Positions 60,010 through 64,000 of a stretch of 64,000 nucleotides of DNA are shown here, piece by piece (the first letter of the stretch is position 1; every line of letters begins with the position of its first letter). The translations under genes were made by a program, and so were the position numbers. This DNA is from Dehalobacterium sp040766325. Lineage in GTDB: Bacteria > Bacillota > Dehalobacteriia > Dehalobacteriales > Dehalobacteriaceae. Below the pieces are notes generated by a model that was not told where the DNA came from, did not search any database, and saw nothing but the letters and a program-made list of their open reading frames with translations. Location of the stretch: assembly GCA_040766325.1 (NCBI GenBank), contig JAXGQR010000001.1, positions 328,353 through 392,352 of the forward strand. Direction: 5' to 3'.

Positions 60010-61332
60010 ATGAAACCAAAATATCATGTGACCACTTTTGGATGTCAAATGAATGATCATGACTCCGAGAAATTAAGTGGAATATTGGAATCCTTAGGAT
60101 ATGAAGCAGAAGACGATATTAATAAATGTGACATTATTATCATTAATACTTGCTGTGTTCGGGAAAGTGCTGAAAATAAAATTCGAGGCTATATCGGAAA
60201 TTTAAAAAGGTTAAAACAAAGCAACCCACGACTCATCATCGGTGTTGGAGGATGTATGGTTCAACAAGCGGGGGTGGGGGAAAAGCTATTGATGAAAGCC
60301 GGGCATGTGGATATTGTTTTTGGTACACATAATATGCATCGTCTGCCCCAATTAATTACTGAGGTACGTAATGGGGGACAAGTGATAGAGATAAAAGATA
60401 ATGGGGAGGAAATCCCTGAAAATGTGCCTATTAAGAGACAAGGTCATATTAAAGCTCAAATTTCCATTATGCATGGATGTAACAATTTTTGTACCTATTG
60501 TATTGTACCATATGTACGCGGAAGGGAAAGAAGTCGGCTTCCGGAAATAATTAAAGAAGAATTTGTTGCATTGGGAAATGAAGGGTTCAAAGAAATCATG
60601 CTTTTAGGTCAAAATGTTAATTCATATGGCGCAGATTTATCCATTCCTTATGACTTTTCAAATTTATTAAAGGATTTGGATGCAACAAAAAAGATTAATA
60701 GAATTCGTTATATGACTTCTCACCCTAGGGATTTTAACCAAAAACTAATTGAAACCATTAGGGAGTGCCCCAGTGTTTGCGAACATTTCCATTTACCTAT
60801 TCAGTCTGGAAGTAATCACATATTAAACCTTATGAACCGAGGTTATACCAGGGAAGCTTATCTTTCATTAGTTAAAAACATTAAGAAGCATTTTCCTGAG
60901 GGTAGCATTACTACCGATCTAATAATTGGATTTCCCGGAGAAACAGAAAAGGACTTTCAGGATACTTTGGCCTTATTGCATGAGGCTGAATTTGATGCGG
61001 CGTATACTTTCTTGTATTCTTCTCGTTCAGGAACGCCTGCCGCCAAAATGCCTAATCAGGTTCCCGTGGAAATAAAAAAAGAACGATTACAACAATTAAT
61101 GGACATACAAAATGACATTAGTCTGAGAATCAATAAAAGACTTGTGGGAAAAATAGAAGAGATCCTAGTAGAAGGAAATAGTAAAACCAGTGACCAAACA
61201 TTAACCGGTCGTACCAGAACAAATAAAATTGTCAATTTTCCCGGAGAAATCAATCTTGCCGGAGAACTGGTCAGAGTAAGAATAACTGAGGCAAAGACCT
61301 GGCACCTTGAAGGGGAAATGATAGAATTATAA
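60010..61332 (+). CDS. miaB: tRNA-2-methylthio-N6-isopentenyladenosine synthase MiaB
   Basis: A 440-residue radical-SAM methylthiotransferase that modifies A37 of tRNA. The N-terminal TFGCQMNDHDSE holds Cys; the second and third Cys are in INTCCVRESAENK and GVGGCMVQQ. The radical-SAM cluster is MHGCNNFCTYCIVPYVRGRE. A TRAM domain ends the protein. The TFGCQMN signature separates it from RimO at 41 kb. Followed by a YlbF-family gene and mutS as in B. subtilis. Confidence 0.96.
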   Translation: MKPKYHVTTFGCQMNDHDSEKLSGILESLGYEAEDDINKCDIIIINTCCVRESAENKIRGYIGNLKRLKQSNPRLIIGVGGCMVQQAGVGEKLLMKAGHVDIVFGTHNMHRLPQLITEVRNGGQVIEIKDNGEEIPENVPIKRQGHIKAQISIMHGCNNFCTYCIVPYVRGRERSRLPEIIKEEFVALGNEGFKEIMLLGQNVNSYGADLSIPYDFSNLLKDLDATKKINRIRYMTSHPRDFNQKLIETIRECPSVCEHFHLPIQSGSNHILNLMNRGYTREAYLSLVKNIKKHFPEGSITTDLIIGFPGETEKDFQDTLALLHEAEFDAAYTFLYSSRSGTPAAKMPNQVPVEIKKERLQQLMDIQNDISLRINKRLVGKIEEILVEGNSKTSDQTLTGRTRTNKIVNFPGEINLAGELVRVRITEAKTWHLEGEMIEL

Positions 61333-61351
61333 ATTACAAAGGAGGAAAATA

Positions 61352-61726
61352 ATGGATGTCTTAAATAAAGCTCAAGAATTAGCAGAAGCTTTAGAAAACA
61401 GTGAGGAACTTCTCAAAATGCGTGAAGCGGAACAACGGATGAGCGAAGACCAAGATGCCATGAGTCTGATGCAAGAATTCCGTAGAAAACAAATGGATGT
61501 TTACAATGTACAGGTGGCCGGACAAATACCATCAGAAGAATTAGAACAGGAAATGGAAAATATCAGCAAAAGATTGCAGGAAAACCCTTTGATTTCTGAT
61601 TATATTACTGCACAGGAAAAAGTGGGCAGAATCCTCGAGTATATCAATAGTGCTATCTCTCAAGTTTTACAGGGAGGTAACGGTTGTGATGAAAGCAGCT
61701 GCTCCAGCTGTGCGGGATGTAGTTAA
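61352..61726 (+). CDS. YlbF/YmcA (Ric) family protein with a C-terminal cysteine cluster
   Basis: A 124-residue helical protein of the YlbF/YmcA family. B. subtilis RicA and RicF of this family act with RicT on RNase Y specificity and bind iron-sulfur clusters. Here the helical body is followed by CDESSCSSCAGCS, a C-x4-C-x2-C-x2-C pattern that looks metal-binding. Place after miaB and before mutS matches ricA (ymcA), but the sequence could equally be RicF-like. Start ATG 61352 after AAGGAGG. Confidence 0.88.
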   Translation: MDVLNKAQELAEALENSEELLKMREAEQRMSEDQDAMSLMQEFRRKQMDVYNVQVAGQIPSEELEQEMENISKRLQENPLISDYITAQEKVGRILEYINSAISQVLQGGNGCDESSCSSCAGCS

Positions 61727-61739
61727 ATCATATAGTCCT

Positions 61740-61768
61740 AAGCCCTTGAAACTTTTCAAGGGCTTTAC
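61740..61768 (+). terminator. Likely terminator before mutS
   Basis: AGCCCTTGAA pairs with TTCAAGGGCT across a 4-nt loop; the tail TTTACTATTA is only moderately T-rich. Confidence 0.7.
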
Positions 61769-61857
61769 TATTACACTTTACAATGAATTTATCTTTTTGA
61801 AATGATATAATTTAATATAATATTAATATAAATTTTACAGCGGGAAGGAGCTTCTTT

Positions 61858-64000
61858 GTGTCCAACCTTACACCAATGATGAGACAATATGAATTGATAA
61901 AAAGTAACCATAAAGACGCCTTGCTTTTTTATCGTCTGGGTGATTTCTATGAAATGTTTGCTGAAGATGCGTTGATTGCTTCCCGAGAACTAGAAATTAC
62001 TTTGACGGCCAGAGATGGAGGAAACGGCATAAAAATTCCTATGTGTGGCGTACCATACCATGCAGTAGATGGATATTTAGCTAAATTAATTGCCAAGGGA
62101 TACAAAGTTGCAATTTGTGAACAAGTGGAAGATCCTAAAGTCGCTAAAGGCATTGTAAAACGGGAAGTGGTACGAATCATAACTCCAGGCACCGTACTGG
62201 AAACCAACATGCTTCAGGAAGCCAATGCCAATTACCTTTTAGCTATTTCGGGTCGGGAAGGGGTATATGGTATTGCCTATACCGACATATCCACCGGAGA
62301 ATTTATGGCCACTGAAATATCCGGAGAGTCGGGAGAAGAGAAATTATTTGATGAAGTTAACAGGATTCAACCGGTAGAAATCTTATTGCCTACAGCTATC
62401 TATCATGATCAGTCATTTCGTAAGCGTCTCACCAGAGATACTCAGCCTGCCTTGACTAAATTTGCTGATGATCAGGACCTTTATTTGAATGCGATGGATC
62501 AAATAAATAAACATTTCAATAATCATACTTTGGAGTCTTTGGGTTTAGCACCTTCATCAGAGGTAACTGTGGCTGTGGGGATGATTTTATTATTTTTATC
62601 TAGCACCCAAAAAAGAGATCTATCTTATTTAGAAGATCTTCAAATTTATTCAGTTTCTTCTTTTATGATGATTGATCAAAGCACCAGGAAAAATCTAGAA
62701 CTTATTACAACCATCCGTGACGGCCAAAGAAAAGGATCCCTGCTTTGGGTTTTAGATCAGACGAATACTGCTTTGGGGGCAAGGCTTATAAAACAATGGA
62801 TCGAAAAGCCTCTCTTAAATAAACAGGAGATCATCAATCGTTTGGATGCGGTTGAGGAATTGATGAACAATGTTTTTGTTCGGGAAGATCTGCGTCAGCT
62901 ATTAAAAAGAATATACGATTTAGAGAGACTGATGACCAGAATAGCCTTTGGCAATGCAAACCCGCGGGATTTAATTGCTTTAAAGAATTCACTTGAGGTT
63001 CTTCCGGAGATAGATCAAGTGATTAGTACCTTGAAGCATCATTATTTTTCCTCTTTGAGAGAGAGAATGGATCCTTTGCAAGATGTTTATCAGCTTATTG
63101 AAAAAGCCATCCAAAACGAACCTCCTGTAACAATCAGAGACGGGGGCATAATTAAAGAAGGATATGATGAGGAAGTAGATGAACTTCGTGCCAACACTCT
63201 TCACGGAAAACAGTGGATTGCTCAGTTGGAGGCAAAAGAAAAAACGCGCACAGGGATCAAATCTTTAAAGATTGGATTTAACAAAATTTTCGGCTATTAT
63301 TTAGAGGTTACAAAGACCAATTTATCTTTAGTTCCCGAACATTATATTCGTAAACAAACTCTAGCTAATGCAGAAAGATATATCACAGAGGAATTAAAGG
63401 ATTGGGAAAATAAAATTTTAGGTTCAGGAGAGAAACTTGCCCTCAGAGAATTTAAACTCTTTAACGAAATCCGTGAAAAAATTGCCACATATGCTAAAAG
63501 GATACAGCAAACAGCTTTGGTAGTTGCTCAACTTGATGTAATTCTTTCCTTTGCTCAGGTGTCTTTAGATAACGGTTATGTAAAACCGGAAATCAACGAG
63601 GATGGGGTTATCCAGATCATTGAAGGTCGCCATCCTGTGGTAGAAAACATAATTGGCAGTGGTTACATTCCCAATGACACCTATTTGGATAATTATAAGG
63701 ACCAAATATGTCTGCTCACAGGCCCAAATATGGCCGGAAAATCAACGTACATGAGGCAGGTAGCCTTATGTGTCCTGATGAGCCAGATCGGTTGTTTTGT
63801 GCCTGCAGCCAGTGCAAAGATTTGCTTAGTAGATCGAATTTTTACTAGAGTTGGAGCAGCAGACGATTTGGCGGGAGGTCAGAGCACCTTTATGGTGGAG
63901 ATGAATGAAACCGCTAATATCTTACGACATGCTACTAAAGACAGCTTGATTATTTTAGATGAAATTGGACGCGGTACCAGTACTTATGATGGTTTAAGTA
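61858..64000 (+). CDS. mutS: DNA mismatch repair protein MutS, 3'-truncated by the window edge
   Basis: The first 714 residues of MutS, open to the last base. Domain I starts SNLTPMMRQYELIKSNH with the mismatch-reading GDFYEMF motif. The connector, lever and clamp regions follow. The ATPase begins with Walker A GPNMAGKSTYMRQVA near residue 622; Walker B ILDEIGRGTSTYDG lies just before the window end. Start GTG 61858 follows AAGGAG. An extended -10 element (TGATATAAT near 61803-61811) may be its promoter. mutL is expected next. Confidence 0.97.
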   Translation, partial: MSNLTPMMRQYELIKSNHKDALLFYRLGDFYEMFAEDALIASRELEITLTARDGGNGIKIPMCGVPYHAVDGYLAKLIAKGYKVAICEQVEDPKVAKGIVKREVVRIITPGTVLETNMLQEANANYLLAISGREGVYGIAYTDISTGEFMATEISGESGEEKLFDEVNRIQPVEILLPTAIYHDQSFRKRLTRDTQPALTKFADDQDLYLNAMDQINKHFNNHTLESLGLAPSSEVTVAVGMILLFLSSTQKRDLSYLEDLQIYSVSSFMMIDQSTRKNLELITTIRDGQRKGSLLWVLDQTNTALGARLIKQWIEKPLLNKQEIINRLDAVEELMNNVFVREDLRQLLKRIYDLERLMTRIAFGNANPRDLIALKNSLEVLPEIDQVISTLKHHYFSSLRERMDPLQDVYQLIEKAIQNEPPVTIRDGGIIKEGYDEEVDELRANTLHGKQWIAQLEAKEKTRTGIKSLKIGFNKIFGYYLEVTKTNLSLVPEHYIRKQTLANAERYITEELKDWENKILGSGEKLALREFKLFNEIREKIATYAKRIQQTALVVAQLDVILSFAQVSLDNGYVKPEINEDGVIQIIEGRHPVVENIIGSGYIPNDTYLDNYKDQICLLTGPNMAGKSTYMRQVALCVLMSQIGCFVPAASAKICLVDRIFTRVGAADDLAGGQSTFMVEMNETANILRHATKDSLIILDEIGRGTSTYDGLS

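Noticed and set aside
1..64000. CRISPR array, rRNA operon, prophage or toxin-antitoxin pair
   Set aside because: Looked for repeats with regular spacers, rRNA text, phage structural genes and small gene pairs; none seen.

Overview
The window is an AT-rich piece of a low-GC Gram-positive, endospore-forming anaerobe-type chromosome, most like the class Clostridia (Peptococcaceae-like relatives). The evidence is the sporulation genes (spoIIP, spoIVA, dpaA/dpaB, spoVS), codY, rny, an RNase J gene, recX, and a gene order that follows the Bacillus subtilis nusA-infB-pnp-dap-spoIIIE-recA-rny-mutS stretch almost gene for gene. Genus cannot be decided from sequence reading alone. Nearly every gene is on the + strand; the only clear minus-strand coding is a dead transposase.

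Layout. 1-3.1 kb: 3' end of a ribosomal protein S1 gene, a DUF1614 membrane protein and spoIIP. 3.2-7.65 kb: a DUF512 radical-SAM/PDZ gene (frame broken twice), der, plsY, gpsA. 8.0-9.5 kb: spoIVA. 9.7-15.6 kb: a threonine/aspartate-family operon (ACT protein PheB, hom, thrB, lysC) whose lysC is wrecked: an ~830-bp 3' segment is present twice, separated by a truncated IS4-type transposase. 15.66 kb: tRNA-Pro(GGG). 15.8-26.9 kb: rimP-nusA-rnpM-ylxQ-infB-rbfA-nrnA-truB-ribF, rpsO, pnp. 27-34.8 kb: polysaccharide deacetylase, M16 protease, dut, ymxH, dapB, dipicolinate synthase dpaA/dpaB, a second aspartokinase (dapG) and dapA. 35-43.3 kb: RNase J with a long folded leader, tepA, ylzJ, ftsK/spoIIIE, rodZ, rimO, pgsA. 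43.5-53.6 kb: a small membrane protein plus a short FtsH-like protease, pncC, recA, recX, a strong candidate small RNA (possibly 6S), rny, a hypothetical gene, ymdB, spoVS, a membrane-dipeptidase-family gene and a PHP phosphoesterase. 53.7-64 kb: a coiled-coil protein, cobS, a small HTH protein, guaB, codY, an LCP protein, a Nudix protein, miaB, a YlbF/YmcA protein, and the 5' part of mutS.

How the genes work together. The main themes are translation and RNA metabolism (S1, RimP, NusA, IF2, RbfA, TruB, S15, PNPase, RNase J, RNase Y, RimO, MiaB), the aspartate pathway feeding threonine, lysine/peptidoglycan and dipicolinate for spores, and sporulation. Dipicolinate synthase sits directly between dapB and dapG/dapA, which make its substrate. 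Readable promoters fit this biology: a near-perfect sigma-H-type promoter before spoVS, a sigma-K-type promoter before dpaA, a LexA-like box before recA, and several sigma-A promoters.

Points of caution and interest. Four conserved genes (DUF512, truB, tepA, pgsA) carry small frameshifts, some at G runs. This suggests either base-calling errors or real decay. The most unusual structures are the lysC duplication, which keeps a Shine-Dalgarno-led internal start for a 164-codon beta-subunit-like ACT protein; the promoter-hairpin-terminator RNA unit between recX and rny; and the ~300-nt structured leader of the RNase J gene. I saw no CRISPR array, rRNA, prophage or intact insertion sequence.
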